From NCBI GenBank assembly GCA_020284085.1, contig JACEVL010000143.1:2023746-2087745 (forward strand): a stretch of DNA of 64,000 nt, in the 5' to 3' direction. Under the pieces are notes generated by a model. That model was not told where the DNA came from, ran no database searches, and saw only the letters and a program-made list of their open reading frames with translations. Numbering within the stretch: position 1 is the first letter of the stretch; every line of letters starts with the position of its first letter. The position numbers were made by a program, and so were the translations under genes. Shown piece by piece: positions 12,163 through 23,060 of this stretch. This DNA is from Aporrectodea caliginosa (lineage: Eukaryota; Annelida; Clitellata; Crassiclitellata; Lumbricidae).

Positions 12163-12625
12163 CAGGGGTGTCAAAGAACCGGCTCTTGGCCAGTCGACAA
12201 TGTTTTTCTGGCCTGCGGAGCCTTGGCTAAGGACTACACAAATTGAGAATAAAATTTCAAATGTGTAATTTTTAAGGCTAAAAGAGTTTCACGTGATGTT
12301 CGTGACTGAGAATGAAGATCAAAATTAAAATTTTTAAGCCTAATTGTATGCAAAAAAATGCACCATTTAAGAGTTACAAAAAGTTCATGTGATGTTTGTG
12401 ACTGAGAATGAAGATCAAAATTAAAACTTTTAAGCCTAATTGTATGCTAAAAAATGCACCATTTAAGAGTTACAAAAAGTCTTGCAAAGATTTTCTGGAC
12501 CAGGCTCACAAAACCCCTCCCAGAACCCAGACCCCATTTTCTTCAGGCGCCTTTGGCACCCTGGCCTGCCACTTGTTTGGAAATATTGCCACTGGTCCAC
12601 CATTAAAACAGGTTTTACACCCCTG
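12163..12625. mobile_element. hAT-like non-autonomous element, 463 bp
   Basis: The left end CAGGGGTGTCAAAG and the reverse complement of the right end, CAGGGGTGTAAAAC, form a terminal inverted repeat. This type is well known from hAT (Charlie-like) elements. An exact 8-bp duplication CCATAATC flanks it (12155-12162 and 12626-12633). Inside is a 96-bp tandem duplication, with starts near 12290 and 12386 marked by GTGACTGAGAATGAAGATC. No transposase frame is left. Confidence 0.93.
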
Positions 12626-13015
12626 CCATAATCGGAATAAATACCTCAGAAAGTTAGTCCACTAAGACAGAGTGCTAGCTAGCTTGTTGTGCACAAGCTG
12701 AATGCAACAAATTTGCACACTTTTGCAATGGGCACAGAACTGAACACAGAGAAATACCTAACTATCTAAGCATTGCACCTGCACAATATAATAACAGAGT
12801 CAAGATAAATAAAAGGAGACTGCCAGGTTAAAGTCTCAATCATAATTTTTTTTATAACGAAGCTTACACGGCCAGTATTGCTTGAGCAAACAGTACAGGC
12901 TAATAAACACATAAACACTAGCTTCAACAACACTTCACATACAGCTCTGAACAGGAAATACAGCTCCACGTAAGGCAAGCTACAAGATAGAAGAACAATC
13001 TATTAAGATAGCCCG

Positions 13016-13265
13016 AGAGGCAGTCTTGGGCATGAACTGTTAGCGGCTTAACTTTCTCAGCCTCGGTAGATGAGGGCTTGTGGCCAGTCCTCTCCCTTGC
13101 CGTCTTATCTTCCCACCAACAGCCTACACTGTAAAGTCAGTGTACTCATTACAGCTGACTTGGTTAAGGGCATAGGTGGAGCAGAAATCTGGAAGCATAT
13201 TTCTGCCTGGTTGGGGATTTAAACCCTCTGACAGTTCAGCACCTTTACCACCACACACACCGGGT
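13016..13265 (-). mobile_element. MIR-like SINE fragment
   Basis: Read on the minus strand, a tRNA-like head with a B-box-like GGGTTTAAATCCCC is followed by sequence matching the CAGATTTCTGCTCC core variant also found at 8893-9155. The copy is diverged, and its boundaries are approximate. Confidence 0.4.
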
Positions 13266-13556
13266 CTGTGCACTACCCTATCATGCCAGCAAGAAAGGTT
13301 ACTGAATGTATGGATGTATCATAAGAGAAGGTAAAATGGAGCTGTCAGACTGAGAGTGCCTCTGAATACAATGTATTAGGCCTCTTTCAACAATAGTTCT
13401 ACAATGTCAGATTGTGGAGTTGATATTTCAAGTCAGGAAAAACAAGCACAGGGCAACTGAATAAATTCTCTCTACAAAGGCCTGACAAACACTTGCAATT
13501 TCACAAACACACCACACCCCAAACGCCCTCCCCTCACCCCAAACACACAAGCACAC

Positions 13557-15585
13557 TAGGGTGGTTCACAGATGCATGGTAAAAACGAAGTGCAAGCTAG
13601 AAACCAGGGCACCCTCTCAGTTTGTTAGACCTATCAATAGTATTATTTAAACAAAATTTCAGCTTCCAATTCCAACGGGAAGACAGTGCTCACGGACTGT
13701 GTCACTTTGCCTGATACCGATAAAAAGACACTAATTGTGGAAATGAAATGCGTCGAGCATACATATCCGTACGAATGTATTTTATTTCACGATAAATCAA
13801 ATATTACTGTAATTTGACAACACAAGTGATAGTGCAACAGTTAGTCAGATTGAACTGTAACATTTCAGTAGGTTTGAAGAATTGGAAATGTCCAAAAATT
13901 AAAAAAAACATCGTTCTGACCATGAATGTCGATTGTTACGGTTTTATGACTTCAACACCAGCTACAGTCTTAGAGTCTAGAAACTGCAAGCACTGCGTCA
14001 ACAACAGCCTTCTTTGTTGTTGTGAGGCAAATAGCATTCCTATTTGTCACGACCACTTGGAGAAGACAGTTTTTCTTCTTCATTATTGGTGATGAGTCAG
14101 TTGAATTCCTCGAACAACTTCACACACCTCTAAGCCGTGTCGTTCATCACTCTCAACTGATGAATTCTCTCTGTACCTTGTTTATAATCCTCATTCTCGA
14201 TCCATTTCTCTTGTGGAAGTGTAAGATAGGAATCACTAATCTTCAGGTGTGACAGCAGTGTAAGTTTTCACTGGGTTGCAAAATCACCCAGGCAAGCCCC
14301 TCCTTCAGTACCGTAGCATCAACTCTCACCTTCCTTTCACCAGGCTTTGCGGTTACTCTGTGAACAATATTCACCTTATCTGTTACTGGAAGTTGGTCTG
14401 AGAACAGTGCCAGACCTACAGCCTCATCTGAAAGGTACCACTAGTGGTTTCTAGGGCCTTCCTGGCAGCAACGCTGATCTCGGGGTCAACTGACTCATAT
14501 TTTCCAAGATCAATCCAAAGTGACAGATCTTGTCCTGGAGCTTCAGCAGCAAGAGAGGCCTTTGTCCATGCTTTTGTGTAAAGAAGGGCAACAAAGCTGC
14601 ACAAATCGATTAATCTGAGTATCTTTCTTAGAACTTCGTTAGATTGAATACATCACGGTGATCACGAAAAAGGTAGATTTTGATGGCATACAGTAACTTG
14701 GCCATCCAACTTGCATGGTGAATTGGCCCAGGGCTCTCCAATGAATTATTGAAGGATAATTTCCAAGACAACCATTGTCAGCTCAATTGGTCTCTGAATT
14801 TCGTTCAATAAACTTCTTGAGAAAACTGAGTGATGTTTCATGATAGGGTTCAGTGCCGGATATGACATTCAGTCCTGTTTCACACTTTCCCAAGCAGCTT
14901 TATATGTCTGGAAGATTGGAATATGGGGTGAATTAGATGGACCGCAGCACAAGGTGAATACTTTGGCTAAAATCATCACATGGTGACGGTAGGCCAACCA
15001 CAGGAGCTCTCGACCTATTTTGTCTTCCAGCAGAACGCACACACCGTTGAAGAGCTCAGTGTTGACAGATATCAGAGCTCAAGGTTTGAACCTTGTCAGT
15101 GAGTTTCCACAAATCCAGAAGATTATGAATGGCCATGGAGTCAGTGTATCCTGTCCCACAGGCTAATTTGGGCACACCAAAGAGTTAAAATGTATTAGAT
15201 ATGAGCTCTTAAATTTCATTGGCAAATGGTAAATTTGAAAATTCATTTCTGAAAACATGTCTCCCCAAAACACAGAAAGTAGACACCATGACCTTCAACA
15301 AGAACTTTACCCTTTGTTCAAAATACCAGTAAGTAAGTAAGTATAGCACAACAGAAACTATTTGAAGCTCATCTCCATGACAAATGCTGAGTTGTTGCCC
15401 AAGTTATACGACATCCAGATTTACCGCTAATGCTAATATATGGTAATATTTCTATGTCATTGAGCACCGTCTTCCAGTTGGATTAAGAAGCTGAAATTTT
15501 GTCTCAATAATACTATTGACAGGTCTAACAAACTGAGAGGGTGCCCTGGTTTCTAGCTTGAACTTTGTTTTTGTGAACCACCCTA
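13557..15585 (-). mobile_element. 2.03-kb DNA transposon with long TIRs and 8-bp TSD
   Basis: The terminal inverted repeats are long: 13557-13692 on the left and 15461-15585 on the right. Both start TAGGGTGGTTCACA and share AGCTAGAAACCAGGGCACC and CTCTCAGTTTGTTAGACC. An exact 8-bp direct repeat AAGCACAC flanks the element (13549-13556 and 15586-15593). The interior carries a decayed minus-strand protein, annotated separately. An 8-bp duplication occurs in hAT, P, Merlin and some other superfamilies. The long TIRs are unusual for classic hAT, so I leave the superfamily open. Confidence 0.93.
14040..15170 (-). pseudogene. Decayed transposon-type ORF inside the 2.03-kb element
   Basis: The frame is broken by several stops and shifts. 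Translated pieces in order (minus strand) are GRELLWLAYRHHVM (about 14970-15030), GPIHHASWMAKLLYAIKIYL (about 14650-14737), TKAWTKASLAAEAPGQDLSL (within 14520-14600), YLSDEAVGLALFSDQL (about 14395-14440), YLTLPQEKWIENEDY (about 14180-14240) and LFEEFN (about 14110). Together these match my recollection of a widespread uncharacterised invertebrate protein family. In that family an xCRHHI-type motif is followed by an HHAxWMxK motif and a late YLSEEL / NDAAERG segment. Because the remnant lies between long TIRs, the family is probably a transposase. No intact frame remains. Confidence 0.75.
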
Positions 15586-15593
15586 AAGCACAC

Positions 15594-16270
15594 ACATATT
15601 AAGAGGTGAAAGGCAAACATACTAACAATATGCCCATGCAGCCAATCAAGTCAGCAAATGTACTACTGTATGAGTAACGGCAGAACTTACTCAGAAACAA
15701 GTCAAGTCATTCACGACCTATCGACCCCGATGATAATATCTCCAGAGCCAGCAAGTGAACAGATCTTTGGGTAAACATGGTTCAGGCTTTTGCCATGGGA
15801 GATTAGACACCCCATAACCCTTTCAGACTAAATAGGTAACACAATCCGAACACTAAAAGCATTCAAAAACACTACTACTGTGTTTCTCCCAAGATCCAGA
15901 TATCAGCTCCATCATTAGTTATTACTGGCTTTTATTTCACACACATACAAGGCTTTGTTTACCAATGCACTGCCTGCAGTCCTAGATCTCTGCAACTGTT
16001 CTGTGTGACATTTGGTCTACTGTGGTTAGGGCCAATTTCATTGTGCTCAGGGAACCGCTAGCTTCGTGAGAAAAATTTCAGCTATTTATATCAGCTGTCA
16101 TAGCACTCTTTGTAAATCAGAACCTCACTGCGAATGTTCAATCTGTGCAAATATCACGCATGCAAGTGTGTATGCATGTCTTTAATCCATGTATCTACGT
16201 ATGTACGTAAGTATGTATGCACATACCAGTTTACACATACTTAAGTGAGCCTGTGTGCATATCATTATGT
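15594..16270. other. No gene recognised
   Basis: No coding family or terminal repeat seen. Short GTATGTA-type simple sequence occurs near 16190-16270. Confidence 0.4.
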
Positions 16271-16271
16271 A

Positions 16272-16690
16272 TGTACAAGTATGGAATGGAGGTTACATAA
16301 CACAACAAGGGTTTTAAGTGGTTCAGAAGACAGTTGGTCTGTGGTCTGTGTTAAAACCACTGCAAAGTAACTTGGAACATGCCTAATAGCCCATCTCTCT
16401 TGGCTTGCTCTTAAAAGCTGTGATAGTGTCCACTGAGATAGTATACTATCATCCAAACCATTCCACGAGTCTACAACTCTTGCACTGAAGAATTTCTGCC
16501 CTAATGTTCTTTTCGGTTTCTTAAATAATTTAAATCTGTGTCCCCGAGTTGCCTTGTTTGGAGCTAATTAAAAAAACTTCTCCCAAAGTAGTGATTACTC
16601 TCCAGTGATAATCTTATAAGCTATGATTAGATTTCCTCTACTCCACCTCCACCTTCTCTTTTGTTGATCACAGGAAAACGCTATTAAAAT
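16272..16690 (-). pseudogene. CR1/L2-like LINE reverse transcriptase, C-terminal remnant
   Basis: On the minus strand, after allowing frameshifts, the translation gives TRGHxxKLFKKPKRT-like sequence, then FFSARVVDSWNGLDDSILS and finally TITAFKSKPREMGY before a stop. This order (RGH, FF-x-RVVxxWNxLP, TAFK) is the usual C-terminal end of CR1/L2-type reverse transcriptases. It has lost the catalytic domain and carries several indels. Confidence 0.75.
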
Positions 16691-16972
16691 AAACGGGTAA
16701 TAAAAGTTGAAACTCGCCTCTTTGGGGCTGTCCTGATGGACCCGGGCCACATCATGCACCAAACACTACCTCAACCAAACCCACCCACTACTCCCTCTGT
16801 CCACAGTGCCCATGACTGCATAATGCCCAGTCAACAGTTAGGATGCTATATACTTTTTAACTGCGCTTGTTAGATATCTGTACACCAATGTGTGATTAGC
16901 AACTGGTTAATAAAGACTATACTTCCTTACTTAGGTACATAAATGTATGTAGACTTGTACGTTTGTTTTTAA

Positions 16973-16994
16973 CTGACAACTGACAACTGACAAA
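16973..16994 (-). repeat. LINE 3'-terminal short tandem repeat
   Basis: On the minus strand the 3' end of the LINE at 17247-18340 runs AATAAAAGTTTTG and then three TTGTCAG-type units. A short terminal tandem repeat in place of poly(A) is typical of CR1/L2-group LINEs. Upstream in the 3' UTR, GGGGCTTCTGCCCC near 17086-17099 can form a small stem-loop. Confidence 0.7.
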
Positions 16995-17246
16995 ACTTTT
17001 ATTCCCAGAACAATGCATATAACAGTTCACATAATACATAGTACATTTTTCAGTGCACTGGCTAGGGAATAGGGGAGACCCAAAAGGGGCAGAAGCCCCG
17101 CTTAATTAGGGACACCCCATTAACTAGATTGGATGGTGGATGATTAGTCAGTTGTTAACTAGCTGATAACATTCAACTTGAAGAAACAGAAGATTAAAAT
17201 GTAAGCTCCACAATGAAACAATTCCAAATAAGATAAAGTCAATCTT

Positions 17247-18340
17247 TCAACCTTGATTTAAGTAAATCCTCCACAACTTCTTAAACTGGACAAGAGTAAG
17301 TGCATTCTGTATACTTCTTGGTACAGCATTCCAAGTTTTCGGACCATTACAGGACATAGAAAATCTACGATAATTTGTTCGTGCATATGACACACATAGA
17401 CCACCAGATGATCTTGTATAGTGACCATGTATGTCTACTGTTTTAATAAAATAGTTCAAAAATGATTCAGGTAACAAGTTATTAACAAATTTGTACATGA
17501 ATTTACCCACTAGGTATCTGTTCATGTTCGCGAAGTTCATTACATTATATTCTCGGTACCTGCATGTTGTATGGGCATAATACGGATCTCCAGCAATAAC
17601 TCTAATTGCTTTTTTCTGTAGAAGCACAAGACATTTTAACCTATAGTTGAATAATTTGAGGCCCAGACAATGTTACCATAATCAAAATAGGGATTAATTA
17701 AGGTATAATATAAGTTCTTGCGAATGTGAACAGGGATTAGGTGAGATATTCTCATTAATATGCCAAGGTTTCTTGCAATCTTGCCTGCAATAACATTAAT
17801 GTGTTCCGACCAGGTCAGACATTCATCAATACAGACTCCAAGAAATTTAGTAGAGCGGGTTTGGGAAAGGACAATTCCATCGATTGATAAATCTGGTCGA
17901 AGATCTGGGATTCGTTTTTGTGTAGAGTGGAATATTATAAAGCATGATTTCTTAATGTTAAGGGAAAGTCTATTGGTCCTAAACCATTCTGCTAGAATAT
18001 TTAACTCGCAATTTATTATTTCAATGAGGATAGGCAAGGAGTCATGTGAACAGAACGCATTCGTGTCGTCAGCAAACAAGATAAGTTTAAGCACAGCAGA
18101 AGCATTGGGAAGATCATTTATGTACAGTAGAAACAACAGAGGACCGAGATTAGAACCCTGAGGGACACCAACTTTTATAGGTTTACGAGAAGATAGGGCA
18201 CCATTACAAAGCACCTGTTGATACCTATTCTCCAAGTAACTTTTGAACCAGAAATGAGGTGTACCCCTAATCCCATAATTTTCAAGTTTACTTAATAAGA
18301 TATTATGATCCACCGTATCGAATGCCTTCGCATTTTGAAT
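17247..18340 (-). pseudogene. 5'-truncated CR1/L2-like LINE reverse transcriptase
   Basis: The reverse transcriptase domain is recognisable. In order it has KAFDTVDHNILL, GVPQGSNLGPLLF, the catalytic box FADDT, and LGVCIDE followed by a C-terminal region ending NAVPRSIQNALTLVQFKKLW. The element is cut at the fingers domain near 18335, so the endonuclease and ORF1 are missing. A frameshift near 17636 splits the frame into two parts (18364-17636 and 17627-17247). The 3' UTR and terminal repeat follow to 16973. It cannot be active but could be fairly young, since only one frame break is obvious. Confidence 0.9.
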
Positions 18341-18369
18341 GTATTTAGCTGTCAATGAATTCATATTGG

Positions 18370-20890
18370 TAAATACTGCATTTTCCTATTCACACCTTTG
18401 CACGTGGAGTTTAATCCCGAACTTCAGAAGCAACTGTCACTTTACAGTCAAGCCATGCAACACATTTGGAAGGCTTTCTAGATATTCGACTACTGGCAGA
18501 GAACATAAAGAGTAGTATTCTGGCGTGATAACCCCTTGACATAACAGTTTGCAGCTAAAATCACCAACCGTGTGCTGATACTTTAAAAAACAGTTATAGC
18601 CAACATGTTTTCATAACTGCAGTCATAAATATGGTTTGCTCATGTGGAGAGAATGCCAGCTGACCAAATAAAAGCACAATGCAGTACATCTAACAAGCAA
18701 AGGAAAGAGAAGCAATGATCTGTTTTGACAGCATAAATGAAGACAAAAAAGACTTGGACTAAAAATGAGAAATCAACAGCCCTGACAATGTGCAAAACAG
18801 TGATAATCATTTATCCCTCATCCTTTGCCAAACAATTTCTGGTCTCAGGAACTGATGATTATGGTAATTATGATAATTATGATCACATCCACAGCAGAAA
18901 CATGAAGGCCATGATGTTTTCATTGTGACTCAGTTTTTGACATCATTATTATTAATGTTTTTGACATTTTCGCTGATGAAAGGGACCCAGGGAATCGAAA
19001 TGAGATGGATGTCGGCAAATTACATTGCTAGGAAAACAGCAAACTATGATCAGATCATCAGAAGTCATTTTTTGCTCATTTTCAGATTTTAATGGAAATG
19101 GGTAAAAATATGTTTTTACATTTCTGTTAACTCACATTTTATGAAATTCATTGTTTTAATGTGTACTTTCAGGATTTTGTAAAAGGTATTGTTTTAGTTT
19201 TCATGATTGCATATTAAAATCAATAAAAAATAATTTCCAAAAATTGGACACATAATCATTCGTACCTTTGACAAAAACTAAGATAGAACCAAACTTTTTG
19301 TGTAATTTTAAAGCCAAAAATGTGGACTTTTCAAATATGTATAACACTCATATTCTAAAATTTTCTACATGTGAACTATTTTGATTCTTTGGGTCACAAA
19401 TTTATGTATAGTTTGCAATAACTTGCAGAAAACAAGTGTCAGGTTCTTGCTAATGTCTGCTGCATGCTGAGTACTAAAATGAGAAAGAACTGTAAGAATT
19501 GTCGTAACTATTCAACAGAGAAAGAGGAAGAACTACTTGTAAATAAAACTGGCAACTATCACCATTCTGGCTACATATGAACTAGACATTAACTCAAGCC
19601 TGTAACCTAGTTTTGCAAGTTACACTGCCGCCAACATGTCTGTAATTAAGCTTAAAAATGCTATCTCGTATGACAGTTGCTGATAGAAACTCATAAAAAA
19701 ATTGTTGTCCTGGTATGCGATGATAAGTTGTTCATCATTTAATGGAAGGTCCTCGAAAAGTGCCATACTAAAGCTCAGCTAACTACCCTCAGACATACAT
19801 TTGAGCTCAAACACAAGAATGTGTATATATATACACATGCACAAGTAGAAACATGAAACATATGCACATACATACACAAGCATACATAATTATATGCACT
19901 TATATACATGCATATAATACATACATGCAAGTCGTGCCCCAGTGAGGTTCTTAATAGGAACTTTACAAGTAGCCAGCTATACACATATACAATTGCTCAT
20001 ACATACAATGTATCCATACATGTACTTACCAAACTTAGAAAGTAAAAAGCTTTATAGGTCAACTATCTTATCCTTTAAGGACAATAAATAAATTTAGGTA
20101 AACGCAGAGAAATGCACAACCCTTCAGCATGGTACTTTGATGACAAGAATTTCATACTGAGGGTCCTCTTTAAAAACCCAACTAAAAATAAACCTAGTAA
20201 ACAATATTAATTAACATGCAGCAAACCAGCCATTGAACATTCAGCCTAGTATAAAACTCATCCAAGTTCTGTCCTTCCAATTTACTGTATGTATGTATTG
20301 TTTGCCTTGTAACAGGTTGCAGTTTACCATCCGGACTGATAATAAACGAATAAATGAGATACTGGCTTTTTCTGTAGTTACACCATTTATAGAGAAAGAG
20401 GAAGAACTACTAGTAAAAAACAAATAATCTTTTTAAGTAAATTATTCAGAACCATGAAACTCCTGCAGTTTTTGAATCTTCGACACCATCAACCAGCATT
20501 TACAAATTTTTAATCCATCCATTGTCAGCAATTTTAGATTTTTGATACTTCAACCATGGATTATAAATCACACTAAACTGAGGTCTGGCAAATAACCAAA
20601 TAGCTGCAAGCACTGGTTTTCCAACTACAAAGAGACCTCACAAGAAATTGCCACACAGACTGATACTATACCAGAAGACTTGGATCACTGATAAACGAAG
20701 AGAAAACAATGGTTATACATTAAACATATAAACATCAAAGAGACACAGGTGTACCAAAGACCATCCAAGGAGACAATGTTCAACAGGTACTGTAAACAGT
20801 TGGTCCAGATGCTAACGAGAATAAACGAATAACAAAGCAGAACTGTACAAAACTATGCAGGACATGGAGCAGCAGAGGAAATAAAAAGAC
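18370..20890. other. No gene recognised
   Basis: AT-rich, with GTATAT-type simple sequence at 19820-19930. A short block GAGAAAGAGGAAGAACTACT occurs near 19518 and again near 20391. I cannot assign it to a family. Confidence 0.4.
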
Positions 20891-20894
20891 AAAT

Positions 20895-21560
20895 GCAAGG
20901 ATACATGTTACATAATATTGAGATAATAATACCAGCTATCTCCCCTCTATGGATCAGAACACTGTATAGAATACATGAGATAACGATACAATCTATCTCC
21001 CTATATAGATCAGAACATTGAATATATGAGACAATTATACAATCAATCTCCCTGTATGAATGAGAAAATTGAATAGAATACATGAGACAATGATGCACTC
21101 TATCTAGCTGTATGGATCAGAACACTGAACAGAATACATGAGACAATTATACAATACCTGCATGGATCAGAACTTTAGAAATGTTGAAAGCTAGACAAGA
21201 AGAGAATCATTACAGTAGAAACAAGTCATCAGTCATGAAAACAAAAACAACATCGATGTCAAGAACAGAACAAAACAAATAGATGAAGTTTCCCATATAT
21301 ATTGAAACAACACTCTTCAATATCAACTCTGATGGCTTGGTTATATCAGAAGAATTCAGCCAGCAGACCAGAATCCAACTAAGTCATCACAAGTAAGACA
21401 AAAACTAAGTTCAAATAACAACACAACTGTGAACATAACAAGGCTTGAGGAAAACACATTGAAATCAACAGAGCTGAGAAATTACTGAAATTAATTGAGA
21501 TTGATCAATCACAACCAACATCCATAGCCAGGACTTGGCTAGTACCAGGAACTGACGATG
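20895..21560 (+). pseudogene. LINE (endonuclease/RT type) 3' remnant with internal tandem duplication
   Basis: About five imperfect units of roughly 56 bp (20895-21175) each translate to an IHETIIQSI-LYGSE-like phrase, a landmark downstream of the RT domain in RTE-like LINEs. The following sequence (about 21180-21500) is a diverged counterpart of the LINE at 44396-44885, including the LKARQEENHYSRNKS segment. Many stops and shifts are present. The repeated unit looks like local duplication of one stretch of the dead ORF. Confidence 0.55.
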
Positions 21561-21884
21561 AATTTTTCTCAAAATCTGGGTTAAATGGCTATCAACATTC
21601 AACAACTACAAATTCCCTACCATTACAATTATTATTAATTAGAAACTTCTATAGCACCTGTATCTAATCTGCATAATCCATCAACCAATAATGCACCGAA
21701 ATCATGCCAGTTTTGGCACAGACTATCAGCAATGTTGTTTTTTGACTATTATCTGATATTACACGCTTCAAGTTAACACATGTTATGAAACTATAGAAAA
21801 GTTACTGGCAATGTGTTGTAGCCTTTCAACTCTGAGTCTGCAAGCTGCATCCCATGTGTCACATGAACTCTCTTTCTGAGCCTT

Positions 21885-22092
21885 GTACAGTACAGTTCAA
21901 CTGTATTTGATATTGCCCTCCTTCCAAAGTCCAGAAGTGCACAAGACAATATGACAGAACATCGATGGTGCTGAGCAATTGTGAGTGAAGGACTTGCTCA
22001 AAGTCGCTACACAGTAACTGCTTCAGGTGAGGCTCGAACCCATACTAATCCGTGTTACAGGCCAAGCGTTTTAACCAATAGGCCACCATGCC
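21885..22092 (-). mobile_element. MIR-like tRNA-derived SINE, family S (copy 1)
   Basis: On the minus strand the head reads GGCATGGTGGCCTATTGG (A box region), and GGGTTCGAGCC is a near-perfect B box. The body has CAAGTCCTTCACTCACAATT, resembling the CORE region of MIR-type SINEs. The end is GGCAATATCAAATAC. Closely similar copies lie at 34820-35017 and 40705-40893, with more diverged ones at 42010, 48236, 56064 and 58440. Confidence 0.8.
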
Positions 22093-22099
22093 ACACTTG

Positions 22100-23060
22100 T
22101 AGCATGTAAAGAAAGGTTACCCAGTTGTGTGACTTCTCTTACTAAGTTTGCACCTCAGGAAAAATATCTTCTACACCAAAAAACACATCTAGTGATGAAT
22201 ATTGCTGAAAGAGGGATCTATTCATAATAAGTAATCAACAACCTTACATAAAATTTTGAGGCATATGCTATAACCCAAAGTGTTAGTTTAACAACAACAA
22301 TTAACATAATACGATCAAGTTTTTACTGGAAAAGATTATCTGCAGCAACAAAAATGTGTAAATTTACAAAAGGATTTAAACTCTTAAGTAGTCAATTAAC
22401 ACCAACAGAAACAAGATATAAACAAAGCTGAACGCTGAACATGTTAACGAAATGAACTGTGATTAGTTGTCAAACAAAAACTTATAATAATTTCAAAAGG
22501 AAACTCTACTTAAGTGAATACCTGTAAGTTGGTGCTTCAAATGCTTCAATTTGGCATTGATGAGAAATCCTAAACTTTAGAAACACATCCACTGTTATCA
22601 ATGTTTACCATGTATCTTAAAGCTCATCTATTTTAATGAGTATCCTCTTTACAGCATACATCAATACCATCCACATTTCAACAAATTTCAGTTTTCATTA
22701 ACAAGTCTGGATGAACTGTTCCAAATATCAATCCACGATTAATAGGGAAAGCTCAAGTGAAGAAATAGGAAAAGCAGTTTCCTTTAGAGAACCTTCATAT
22801 ATCAGCAAAACAGTCAAGTGCCATCGAAGCCCGTTGAATCACGCCCCTTTACAGACCATAAGCTTCAAGTTGAACAGAGTCCAAAATAAACTAGAAGCTC
22901 ATAGACTATAGAAATCCTGTTACACTGGATCCAGTCTCACCATAGCTTATTCCAGAAGCACACAATTTCGGACTTCCATCATTCAAACTGCATAGAACAG
23001 TAAGACCACAGAGTGTTCGACTACTCGACAATCACCAGATAGGTTTGCCTCACCAGCTTT
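22100..23060. other. Likely 3' flank of the Ser-rich gene
   Basis: No coding content recognised. On the minus strand an ATTAAA-type polyadenylation motif occurs near 22632, about 430 bases after the stop of the gene at 23061-24260. This makes the segment a plausible 3' UTR, but nothing proves it. Confidence 0.35.
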
